From: Annona cherimola | Taxonomy: Eukaryota > Streptophyta > Magnoliopsida > Magnoliales > Annonaceae | DNA length: 64,000 nucleotides | Reading direction: 5' to 3' | NCBI GenBank assembly: GCA_030490835.1 | Contig: CM059974.1 | Location: 9,741,501-9,805,500, forward strand | Shown: positions 24,935-35,376 of the stretch, one piece after another | Numbering within the stretch: position 1 is the stretch's first letter | Layout of the letters: every line of letters begins with the position of its first letter | Notes under the pieces: generated by a model | Database searches by the model: none | The model's input: the letters and a program-made list of their open reading frames with translations, nothing else | What the model was told of the DNA's origin: nothing | Made by a program: the position numbers and the translations under genes

Positions 24935-25535
24935 GAGGGAACACTGTCTTCATTCTATTCTTGGTGCTCATGTGAAAATCTTAGATGGGAACCAAGTTCT
25001 AGGATTCTTTGTGAGTGTTTTATCTCGATTTTTGATTAAAAAAACTCATTACTTGCAGATTTTCATGTACCAACTGTGCAACGGTCTTGCTTTCTGCCAT
25101 GATCATGATGCGCTGCATAGGTATTCACTCTCTCGTGTGTGTCTGCGTGACTTCCATTTTTGCTCTTTTTGAAAGTGATCTTAAGCCTCACAATTCTGCA
25201 TGAATTAATTTTTATTTTTTTCAAAAGTGGCCTTAAGCCTCGCAATCTTCTAATGGATCCAAAGACAATGACTCTGAATATAGTAGACCTTAGTCGAGCC
25301 TTTACTGTTCAACATGTATAGTCATGAGGTATGCCCATTTTGCTGCATAATCTGATTAGAAAAACCTAAAACAAAATTGCTTATGGCTCATCTTTAGTAG
25401 TCTGGCTCAAGCCTGTTTTTTACTATCATTGTCACAGATACTGCCACTGTGGTATAGAGTTCCTGAAATTCTTCTAGGTGCAAGCTGCTATTTAACGACA
25501 GTAGATATATGGGCGTCAGGCTGTATATTTGGTAA
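24935..25535 (+). pseudogene. CDKB2-like cyclin-dependent kinase pseudogene
   Basis: Degenerate exons in order resemble plant B-type cyclin-dependent kinase. REHCLHSILGAHVKILDGNQ (from about 24939) corresponds to the helix C / beta-4 region. FMYQLCNGLAFCHDHDALHR (from about 25064) leads into the catalytic loop. LKPRNLLMDPKTMTLNIVDL (from about 25210) is the catalytic loop itself. [20 protein letters not shown] (from about 25443) matches the substrate-binding and APE region, where the family has an LWYRAPE-type motif. The catalytic HRDLKP is broken: the Asp is replaced (GLKPRN), and a second partial copy, SDLKPHNS, sits just upstream. No N-terminal glycine loop or C-lobe end was found. Functional CDKB drives the G2/M transition. 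This copy cannot be an active kinase. Confidence 0.7.
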
Positions 25536-26662
25536 GAACCTGCTTTATTCTTCCAGAGTTGTATGAAAATTACTGCAGTTTCATGAAGTTATCCCTCCTG
25601 ATTGTGGTTTGTCCTTCAGCAATCACTACGTATCTTCAGGTATATTTGGCCAACCCTTAGAGAACCTGCTCATTGCAATTTCTCATCTATTGTTAGCTTG
25701 GTTGTGCCTGGCCTTTATCACCCGGAGGGTGTGCTGTAGGTTGTTGGGTTCATTTCTTCTCCTTTTGTCCCAACTTATTGGTGAGGACTGTTGTTCAAGG
25801 ATTGAAAAACAAGATCTTGATGGATTCAATTATGTACCATAACATTGTAAATTTTCATGTTCTTGTTTCAGCAGCAATCAAAATTTTTAATGTAGCCAAA
25901 TGGTTCCAACATTCATCTCTTTATTTGCAAAGAAATCCTTAGTTTTCTTTGCTATAAAAAAATGTGAGCTTAGCACTTGAATGGAAATGCAATTCAGCGC
26001 CATGGAATCGTCAAAGTTGTCATGCTCCAAGGAATGTAGGAGCTCCATTGGTGCATGTTATTATGGGCTTATACGTCAAGCTAGAAATGTGAAATGCTTT
26101 TCCTTGTTTTTCCGTGAATGTTATTTGACAACTTTTTCCTTGTTTTTTGTTTTTTTTTGTGAGTCTATGGAAAAGATGATCTCAATTCTCAACAATCAGT
26201 TTACTGATTTTTTGGCTGGGAAGTTCCCCATGATGTCCTTATTATTGAGGACCCAATCTCTTGAACCCACGAACATTGTGTTGTTGTAATCTCCTCTGTT
26301 GTAATCTCCTCTGCATCTCAGCTGGCTATTAGCTTTATGAGTTTGTCCATTCTGCAAGATCAGAATTTTAGAAGGTCAATGTTCCTGGTCAGGGAGCAAC
26401 TCTTCTATTGCTCTTGCGTTTGGCACAAGAGTTTGAGCAAAGGGTGCAATTTTCTCTTCTCATTGCTTTAAAGAGGGTGCAATTCTTCTGCTTTTCTTAA
26501 AATATAAGGGTAAAAATTTTCTTTCAGGAATTTGAATTATTCAAAAATGTCCTTCAAATGAATCGTGTGCACTTATTTTCTTATGATGCACATTTTTTTG
26601 CTGTCTCTCAAACTTAATTTGTTTGATTATGCTCTGCCTAACATGATTTGCTTCTCTTAAAG
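25536..26662. other. No gene recognised between CDKB-like and MRS2-like pieces
   Basis: The sequence is intron-like. The open frames at 25609-25842 and 25981-26289 have no recognisable domain. The missing upstream exons of the MRS2-like gene were sought here and not found. Confidence 0.45.
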
Positions 26663-27824
26663 GGATGAAGATAGTAAGAGCAAATCCAGAAGCTTTAACG
26701 AGAGCTCAGTTCTTGTTAAACCTGACATTCAGGAACTAGAGATGCTTTTGGAAGCTTATTTTGTGCAGATTGATGGGACCTTGCAAAAACTCTCCACGGT
26801 ACATGATGCTTCATATTGAATATTGACAGAACTATTTGTCAGCAGCCTAAATTTATGTTCATCTTAGGTTGATCCACAGTTATGAACTAACTTAGAAAAA
26901 CTTTGTAACACTATTCTTTGCACTAGTTCTCCGTTCCTGTTCTAGAGGATAGTGATAGGGCAGATCAAGGGAATATGTTTTATTTTCTCCTCCTTTGCCT
27001 TTCCTTATCCAATTGTATTTGTGACCAAATTTCTTCCAAAAAGTGTCTTCGGTTGCATAGCTATTTTAGACAGAGCCATGTTTTCTGAACCCCCTGGTAT
27101 TTTCATTATCGTTTTCACAGTTTTCCAATGCAAAACTTGTTTGGTCCCTTCAATTTATTATTGTCTCCGGACCTATATCAATCCTGTCCCTAAAACCAAC
27201 AACTTTATTATGTTTTCTCTTCTGAAGGATATGAGAATTTTACTAAAAGGAAATTAGCAAGAAAACAAGTCATGATGGTCACCAATTAAACGTGGGCCCT
27301 GGCTAAAATCTTTGCAAGAGGGGCAATTATTCAGAAAAATGTTCTATTTTAAGCAGTTCATCAATTTGCAATTGTATTGGGTGCTAAGCTTTTTTTATTT
27401 ATTTTCGCCACCAGGCAATATTGCAGTTTTTTATTTAGCTCAATTTTCCAGTTTGTATTCAATGAAGTCTCAATTGTTGTCATATTTCCTATCATTGTGG
27501 TTCTAATGTTGAAGGCATTTCCCCATTTTTTGTCTTTGACGATAGATGAGAGAATATGTGGATGACACAGAGGATTATATCAACATATTGTTGGATGACA
27601 AACAGAATCGGCTACTACAAATGGGAGTAATGCTCAGCACTGTAAATATGATATGTAATGCAGGCATCGTTGTGGTGGCCATATTTGGCATGAACATCCA
27701 TATTAGCCTATTTGATTCTACTCCAACACAATTCTGGGAGACTGCTTTCGGTACATTGTTTGGCTGTATTGTTCTATATGTAATAGCTTTCGGATGGGGG
27801 AAAAACAAAGGGTTGCTTGGATGA
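26663..27824 (+). CDS. MRS2/CorA-type magnesium transporter, C-terminal fragment
   Basis: There are two exons, 26663-26798 and 27546-27824, with an AG acceptor, a GT donor (GTACAT) and matching phase. They encode about 137 residues. The first contains ELEMLLEAYFVQIDGTLQKL, the long helix of the cytosolic funnel. The second has MREYVDDTEDYINILLDDKQ, the pore helix ending in the signature GMN (AIFGMNIHI), and the second membrane helix (FWETAFGTLFGCIVLYVIAF), then a basic tail and stop. MRS2/MGT proteins form pentameric Mg2+ channels in plant endomembranes, plasma membrane or organelles. The N-terminal two thirds were not found upstream, so this is either a 3' fragment of a decayed gene or a captured piece. 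The coding frame here is intact. Confidence 0.75.
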
Positions 27825-28324
27825 CCTCTATCTTCTTGTTAGCTCACTTGCTTGCAATTAAGTAGATTTTTCTTCAAGACATCTATTTTTTTTTCATTTT
27901 ATTTCTGTTGATATTTCCTAATTTATTAGTCTTGTAAAGTTTATTTTTTCATCTGACAATAACAGAAAAGCATAATGAGTCATCAACATTCCTATAAATA
28001 CATGGCAGCCAGTTGAAAATTAAGAGGTCTATATAAATTTGTTAATGATTAAAATAATATCAGTCCAAGCATGAGAATTGGTTGCGATATCGGAGCATTT
28101 GAAAAGCTACATTTACGGAGACCATCGTAAGTTATAAGATAAAGAGGGAAAAGAAAGCATAAATTGATTAATTGCAAGGAGAGACCAAGTTGCTTACGTG
28201 GCACCCCAATTTTCCAGCCATACACACGAGCAACCCTGAGCAATTCAATTTACGGATGCAATTGACTTTGCGACCCATCTTCCAGGAGAGGGGCGATCAT
28301 CGGCGGGATTTGCGATGGGGCCAA
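27825..28324. other. 3' flank of the MRS2-like gene; no gene seen
   Basis: The flank is AT-rich and probably contains the 3' UTR. The open frame at 28049-28243 on the minus strand has no recognisable features. Confidence 0.4.
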
Positions 28325-28560
28325 AACCATATTTTTAAAAAAATAATAAAATAAATTTTTTTATACAAATGTCTATTTAATCAATAAAACGAGTTTTATT
28401 ATTTTTGGAAATGTATATTTATTTTGTATTTTAAAAACAGTTTAAAAATACAAAATAAATATATATACATTTTCAAAAATAATAAAACTTAATTTATAAA
28501 TTAAATACACTCATATGAACATTTGTATAAAAATATTTTCAAAAAATAAAAAAAATGTCT
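28325..28560. mobile_element. Palindromic AT-rich MITE-like element
   Basis: Two arms are inverted copies of each other. TTTATTATTTTTGGAAATGT (near 28395) answers ACATTTTCAAAAATAATAAA (near 28468), and ATACAAATGTC answers GAACATTTGTAT. It lacks the AATCAGTGGCATTTT core of the other palindromic elements, so it is a related or separate type. No coding sequence is present. Confidence 0.6.
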
Positions 28561-28691
28561 TTCGACATCTGCAACCAAGGGTAAATGGTCATGGCACTAT
28601 AAACAGAGGGGACGACAACGCAGCTAAAAACAAGACAATTGCATAGGAGGATCTGAAGAAGGGGCGTCCAGGCAGGAGATAAGAGCTCTTG

Positions 28692-28693
<2 letters not shown>

Positions 28694-28746
<53 letters not shown>
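28694..28746. repeat. (ATT)n microsatellite
   Basis: An uninterrupted trinucleotide run of about 17 units. It produces a spurious poly-Asn frame on the minus strand. Confidence 0.95.
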
Positions 28747-31184
28747 TTTTGGATTCGATATTGCCATCTTTCTCAAGGGAACTCGAACGGAACTCAGGGT
28801 TCCAATTTGATTACAATGTGGAGGCAAAACCGTAACTTGCTTGGATTATACGATTTGTCTTAATTTTATTAATATATCTAAAATTAAATCATATATTTTG
28901 TTATTATTCCATACAACATAAACACTCAAACTCATTATTATTAATTTATTAATTCTCCTTTTACTTACTATATAATTTTAGGCTATTAATAAAATTCTAT
29001 TTTTATTAATAGCATGGCCTAATATTTTTTCATATATCTACGTCACATACTTATGGGCTGAAATTTAAAAATCGCGGCTTCATAGCTTATCCATTTTTCT
29101 ATCCCAATTTCTTGTCTACACCATAACTTTGAAGATATGAGATTTTAATTTATTACGGAGAATTTTTGTACAGCAAATTGTATAATTATAAAATTGAAAA
29201 TATTTATATGAACAACGTTTCTACAACAAAATTATATATATTTAAGTATTTATAGAAAAATAATTCTACAAAAATTTTAAATTCTAAAATTAGGAAAAAA
29301 TCATAAGAAGAACATTTCTCTAGCAAAATTGAAATTGTAAATTTTATAATAAATACATGGAAAACATTAACATAGTAACTGTAAAAATACAATATCATAA
29401 ACTAATTATATGGAGAATGATGCTATAAAAATATATTAAATTAAAATCTATATACAAATTTATTACATACAATTTTTCTAAAATAAATTTATATAAATTT
29501 GTATCATTTTATTCTAAGTTTAATGGTATGAGATGACAAATTAATGTAAATCATAGGAGACATAAACTCCGAAATTATATTTTCTTCAGACTAACCATTA
29601 AACGCTCTTGGTTAAAACTATTTTTATGATAACTAGTTTAAATTCAACACTATATAAAATTCTTATCAAAGTTTTATACAAATTCTTTATTTTTTGAGGT
29701 GACATATAAAATTTGTGCCATTAATTTATTTTTTGATTTATTTCATTTCTTTATTTTTATTTCGTTGTAAATTAGTGCCGTTAATTTATTATTTTTTTAT
29801 GTTCATTTATTTACTTTTATGCAGTTGTAAATTTCATATGATTTACACAAAAAATAAATCATTTCAAATTTGTGTCATTTTATTCTAAGTTTAATGGTAT
29901 GAAATGACAAATTAATGTAATTCATAGGAGACATAATAAAGGTGGCAACAGTCATTTATTTACTTTCTGATACCACCTATTATAAATTAAATTTCTCTTT
30001 ATGAGAAATAATAAAAATACACACAAGCATTACAGGATTTGTTCATTTTTTGGTCAAAATATGAGGTTAAAAAAAGGTGCATACTTGTTTATTACATAAA
30101 CATATAATTTATACATTTACGGATAAATAAAAGTATATTAATTATGCAAAAATAAACATATAAAAGTACACGTATAATTACTACCTTTCCAATAAATAAA
30201 AGCATAAATATTTATTAGTAACTTATTAATATATATTAATTACGTAAAATATCCAATTATTGGATTTGTTTATATTTTAATCAAAATCTATATTTATATT
30301 TTAGTATATTTTCGTATTACATTTACGGATAATATACTTCATATAAATTTTATGAACAATCTATAAAATCTATCAAATCCATCATATCAGTACATCTGTT
30401 TACGATTACTCTATAAAATTCATAAATCATGTAAATATTAGTTTACGATTTTGCATAATTCTTGTAAAATCTGTGTTGCCCATCTAATTGGTGAAAATGA
30501 AATGTCATAAATTCTATTTTACCTGTTAAAACTGTATAACTGGTTTATCGTATCAAACGAATACGTATCAAAATCATTTAGTCTATAAAACTCGTAAAAT
30601 TATAAAATTTATAAATTTCATATGCGCTGTATCCGTGAAACTGGAATAACCTGTAAAATCTATTTCATTCCAAAAATGAATACAACATTGTCAGTGGAAC
30701 ACATCATTCCAATAAAATTTCATAAAAACTGTAAAATCCGTAAAATCTGTAAAATCTATATCAACGGTCAAACAAGCTAAATTATATCAGTCGTTCAAAT
30801 TTATTTCTTTAAATAAAACTATTCTTAATTTTATAATTTCGGTCCTACATTACAGATTATTATTTGGAATGAATATCAATCAATTAAACGTTGGGGATCA
30901 CTCATCATCTATAAAAATTTATTAAAATCGTGTGAATAATCATAAAAATGCATACACCTCAAACTGTTATAATTTAATTCACCTACCCCTACTCACGGTT
31001 TACCCACATTTCTACTCTCATGCTATGAAATGACCTTTTTGCCCCCATTTGCATTTTATGCAAAAGTGCAAACGTTTGCATTTGAACCCGCCTCTATTAT
31101 TATTATTATTAAAGTATCACTCTGCGTGTTTTGTGCAGCCCACGATGACCAACAAATTGCTATAGTCTATGAAGTCCATGCTGG
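28747..31184. other. Very AT-rich DNA, no gene recognised
   Basis: This stretch is rich in A and T, with short internal near-repeats such as a TTTATTCTAAGTTTAATGGT segment at about 29508 and again at 29879, and AAATCTGTAAAATC-type words around 30720-30770. No open frame or RNA gene is supported. Confidence 0.5.
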
Positions 31185-31375
31185 CCAACGGATGGTGGAC
31201 GCCGCTTGACACAATCCATCCTAGGAGAAACCTTTCAGAAATTTCCATCCAACACCTTGCTTCAACTAGCATAAGATGGTGGATGCAGCTTGACACGATT
31301 CTAGCCTTCCGTCCCAGGAGAAACCTTTTAGAAATTTCCATCCAACACTCCGCTTTAACTAGCATAAGGAAAAAC
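31185..31375. repeat. Two-copy tandem repeat of about 80 bp
   Basis: The words CCTAGGAGAAACCTTTCAGA and CCCAGGAGAAACCTTTTAGA, each followed by AATTTCCATCCAACAC and ending ACTAGCATAAG, mark two adjacent copies (about 31200-31276 and 31285-31372). The open frames on both strands here are caused by the duplication. Confidence 0.75.
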
Positions 31376-31399
31376 CAAAAAGAAACCCACTTTTTTTTT

Positions 31400-31930
31400 T
31401 GAAATTTTTTATACAATTGCTAATCTATGGTAAATTTTAATAAATACGTTAAATACACTTAAATTAATAATTGTAAAAAATTAAAAAAATAGTTTAAATG
31501 CACCCGAGTTCATGAGTACATCAAAGGTAAGTGCACCGTGGTGCATTTAACTTCTTCCAAAAAAGAATCACTAATGACATATCGTGTCCACGGATTGCGA
31601 TTTGATGCACTCGGGTGCACTGAGCCTATGCACAAATATCCATTTTTTATTTTTTTTATTTTTTTTACACAGATATTAATCTAGGTATATTTAATATTTA
31701 GATCAATTTTCTCATAAAAAATATATATATATATTTAGATCAATTTTTATCATTTTTAGATATTCGAAAATCTCCAAAAATAGTAAAAATTAATGTAAAT
31801 ATTAAATACACTTATATTAACCATCCAGGTGCATATAATAATTAAATACAGTTTCTGAAAAAATTTTAAAAAATTAAAAAAAAATGAGTTAAATATACCC
31901 GATACACTTAAACTAAGTGCATCCGGACGC
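31400..31930. mobile_element. Overlapping palindromic elements with GTGCACCCGGGTG-type ends
   Basis: This is AT-rich sequence with inverted arms (for example TCTAGGTATATTTAATATTT against AAATATTAAATACACTTATA). It is bordered by GC motifs such as TGCACTCGGGTGCACTGAG (near 31605) and AAGTGCATCCGGACGC (near 31915). Parts of more than one element appear to abut. The family also occurs at 39850-40375 and 53477-53859. Confidence 0.55.
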
Positions 31931-32179
31931 ATATAATAATATCCCATGTCCATATAGAAACTGATCCGTTGGCTCATGGATAGGCCCAAGACCAAGACAC
32001 ACATCCATTCACGTAAATGGGAAGCTCATGTATGCATAGATGATTCTATGTCGAGGCTTTTCATGAGAAGTAAGAGTTAAAAAGTGATAGCTCTTGCATA
32101 AGAGAAGCAGGACAAATAGCAGAAACTTGAAAGCAGTTACTTTCCCACTCGAGAAAAATTACGAATATAAGAAACATAC

Positions 32180-32227
32180 CTATAATGATTAGGATTCTCC
32201 TCGTTTTTTCAGGATTGCTACTTCCAC
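32180..32227 (-). CDS. LRK10L mini-exon (locus V)
   Basis: A 48-nt exon with a CAG acceptor (32228-32230) and GTATGT donor encodes GSSNPEKTRRILII, the juxtamembrane segment and the start of a membrane helix. It is more diverged than the other three mini-exons. Its phase and hydrophobic end fit kinase exon I at 17793-19432 exactly (…RRILIIG + VTIGLASFL), some 12.7 kb downstream, so the two may be halves of one old gene. The associated ectodomain is reduced to a signal-peptide exon at about 32800-32940. Confidence 0.65.
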
Positions 32228-32799
32228 CTGAAACTCATAAAATTGAAAAAAAAAAAAAAATGGACAACATCCACATAACCGATTAAATTCAATTTTCTTT
32301 ACAAACTTACCATATCTTTTGAAGTTAAAAGTTACAAGGTGTTATTTATAAAATAAATCTTGTAAATTTACATTTTCTAGATTATGATTTTATATGTTGA
32401 ATATATGAAAAATAGACCATTTTCGTAATAGGATTTTGATCTTGTTAGCCGGGCTAATTGGTGCTCTTCTAGTCTGCACACATGTACATTTTTATTTTTA
32501 TTTTTATTTTTATAGCAGAACTATGGGCTCGAATATATATAATAACTTTATATTTTTTAGATATGTGTATTTGTTTTTCTACATTTCAAAAAATTAATAG
32601 TTTGGGGGTAAAATTGTCAAATGACATGTAAACAGTTAATTTTTTAAAATTTAAAATATCTGTAATATATCCAAATTTTGTGAAATTAAATATGAATTAA
32701 ATACACTTAAGTCCGTAGTTTCATAAAGAACAAGAAATTTAGACAAATAAAATAATGCCCGTACTAATAAGCGTTTCTACTAAGACCATGACCCCTTGT

Positions 32800-32940
32800 A
32801 ATATTGCAAAATATATAGATTTGGATAACGCATATTCTAACCCAAGAATAATGATGGGAGTTCAAAACAAGATCAAGAGAAAGTTGCGATAGAAGGAAGA
32901 AAAAGACGAGGAAGGATAGAGTGGAAGAAGAAGAAACCAT
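32800..32940 (-). pseudogene. LRK10L signal-peptide exon remnant (locus V)
   Basis: ATG 32938-32940 opens MVSSSSTLSFLVFFFLLSQL, clearly related to the signal peptide of the intact exon A. After some 30 residues the similarity to the ectodomain is lost and the frame ends at 32764. The matching sequence in the opposite arm (39062 onward) has an early stop. Confidence 0.75.
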
Positions 32941-33710
32941 TTTAAAAAGAATTTGAAGCAATCAAGGGAAATGGCCACACCTGTTCCTCTCCTGTTTTCA
33001 AAAATTCTCGCCAAAAGCTCTCTTTTCAGAGTGTATTCCTTTATCGTATTTTTGACGAAGACTTTGACTTATGATGGATGACTTGGAAACGAGCAGATTG
33101 GAATTTAATAATTAACAATATAATTATTATTTTTTCATCCAATTCCAATGTCAATCAAAAAATATTTTACTAATCAAGCCTTTAGAAGGTTAATTTAACA
33201 GGCTATTGCTGATTAAAATTCTGGCAACTGAATCTTTAATCTCATTTAAGCTAATTTTTAAAATCATTCTCACACAACTAAACCAATATGCATAGCGACA
33301 TCATTAACTTGAAAAAAATTGTGACTTTTATTTTTCCAAGCTAGAACTCAAAACGGTCATCCGTGAGAGACCAAAGGTTTTTGCTTTCAAAAGTGTGGAT
33401 TGTGTGTTCTTTTGATGGGATCTCACATAAAACCGACCGAATTTTTTGAAATAATTTATTTTTCATCTTTTTTTTACTTTTAATTATTTCAGTCACATCA
33501 AACGTAGTTTGAAAAAAAAAAAACATTAGCTCTTTAACGATTTAAAAAACACTGTAATCACAATAATACAATTGGTACATCTAAGGCTAAGGTCTATGGA
33601 TCGTAAATGAAAATTTTTGAAGCCAGTACAATTACGACCACTAAAAAATTTGAAAAACCTACGAAAAGTCAGAAAGAGAAGTTGTGATTTGGGGAGAAGA
33701 TATGAATTGC

Positions 33711-33997
33711 CTTCTGATCTTTTAAGAAAGGATCCGTGCATCCGGCCCAAAAACCTATTTTTTAAAAAAAATTTCATGGTTAAGTAGTGTGTTAAATCTA
33801 TAAACCAAGTTTTACCATTTTTGGATGTTTTTAAGTATTTTTTTTGGACAGTGGCATAATGGTAAAACTTAATTTATAGATTTAATATACCTAGATTTAC
33901 TTACCTATGAAAAAAATTTAAAAAAAAATTTAAAAATAGATTTTTAGGCCGGATGCACGAAAGCCTCCATGCATCCGGTCTTAAAAGATCTAGACTC
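33711..33997. mobile_element. MULE-type MITE with long target duplication
   Basis: This 287-bp palindromic element has terminal inverted motifs GATCTTTTAAG / CTTAAAAGATC and inner GTGCATCCGGCC / GGCCGGATGCAC. It is flanked by ATATGAATTGC (33700-33710) and ATATGAATTTGC (33998-34009), a direct repeat of 11-12 bp typical of Mutator-like insertions. The opposite arm of the inverted repeat (near 38280-38340) lacks it, so the arm duplication came first. It is non-coding. Confidence 0.75.
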
Positions 33998-34155
33998 ATA
34001 TGAATTTGCAAGATAAAGATCAAAGAATGATGTCGATCCAAGGAGGATTAACTATTTTGTTCTGTTCTTCTTACTTTACAATAGTGACGAAGAAATGAAG
34101 AAATTTTGCAAAGAAAATCTGCAACACTTTAAGACTAAAAAGTCACAAGTTGCTT

Positions 34156-34950
34156 GTTGTATTGCTCACATTTTAAATCTAGTTGTAAATGAGGGAGCCG
34201 ATAAAATCAAGGATTCCATTACTTGAATTCGTACTAGTGTAAAGTGGGTCAGGAATTTTCCGAGCAGAGAGCAAGCATTTAGAAAATCTTGTGAAAGTGT
34301 TAGAATTTCAACTAAATTATCTTTGTGTTTAGTTGTGTCAATACGTTGGAATTTTACATACTTAATGTTGAAACATGTTTTGCCCTTTGAAATAGCTTTC
34401 AAACATTTTCAAGTGAATGGTGCAAGCTTTAAGAGCACTAGTCCTCCTCTCGAAGAAGATTGGACCCACGCTAGAGTCATTTGGCACTAAATATATCACT
34501 TCCCCATATCATTTTTCTCAACTTGATACGATTCAAGATCGATTAAATACATTTCCAATGAGAATAGTAATCTTATCCTTCTTCACATGTGTAACAAAAT
34601 GAAGATAAAACTTGCAAAGTATTAGGATTCTATTGATAAGTTCAATATTTACTTGTTCATTGCAACAATGTTTGATCCACGATACAAGCTAGGTTATTTG
34701 GAATTTTGTTTTAAAATTTTTCTTCCTGTGGATCAAACTTGTGCATTATCCAAGAAAGTGTATGATAAATATTTGAATTGTATAGAACTTATCGAGTTGG
34801 ATCTATATTTACAACGACAAGTTCTTCATCTAAAGTGAGTGGTGTATCATCTAAATCAAAGCGTGCAAAATAGAAGTTATGGCAATCCATAAGTAATTCT
34901 AGTGCTGAAGTTATTACAGATAAAATTGATGTCTATTTAAAAGGAACTCT
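34156..34950 (+). pseudogene. hAT transposase fragment
   Basis: The plus-strand translation begins CCIAHILNLVVNEGADKIKD, a hallmark of the hAT (RICESLEEPER/BED-type) transposase core. It later contains LFIATMFDPRYKLGYLEF, the segment just before the hAT dimerisation domain. Internal stops (for example after DSIT at about 34225 and before the LFIATMFD segment) and frame breaks show decay. The zinc-finger N-terminus, dimerisation domain and terminal repeats were not found. Confidence 0.85.
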
Positions 34951-35376
34951 TGTTATAATTTTGTGTGCAACAAAGGTTGAGATTTTCTAAAATTAAAATA
35001 AGAAATTTAATTTTTTACTACTTACCATCAAACCTTGGAAACTTAGTTAATGACCTGTGTTGCAATCTTTCTCACATGACTTTCGATAGGATATCTCAAA
35101 AAAGGAAGAGAGATATCATCTGCTTCGCCAATCTCTCTCAAACATACCATGTTCTTGGATTGTTATAATTTTAAAATAGTTATAAGGGTGCAAATATTAC
35201 TTTAAGATAATTAAAGTTGAGACTTAGAAATAGAATTGAAATTAAAGAAAAATGAAAATAAAAAACAGAAAAAAGAAATAGTATTTGCATTGTTTTTTCT
35301 TACTACAACATTCCGGAATCAAAATGCACCATCACCTTCAGATGAAATTTAATAGAAAAATAAAAACACTTCTGAG
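34951..35376. repeat. Kinase 3' flank shared by several copies
   Basis: The sequence from GTTATAATTTTGTGTG to the stop codon of the kinase exon recurs at 17365-17792 and 43070-43492. It is probably the 3' UTR and downstream flank carried along when the kinase exons were duplicated. No gene is present. Confidence 0.75.

Larger units (their letters stand above)
32278..34150. repeat. Left arm of a large inverted repeat
   Basis: The reverse complement of this segment matches 38143-39720 along its length, including the signal-peptide remnant and a stretch reading TTCGGTCGGTTTTATGTGAG on the minus strand. The left arm is longer because it carries the MITE at 33711-33997, absent from the other arm. 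About 4 kb lies between the arms (hAT fragment and the intact receptor kinase). Confidence 0.85.

Noticed and set aside
28624..28827. Poly-Asn protein on the minus strand
   Set aside because: Product of the (ATT)n microsatellite.
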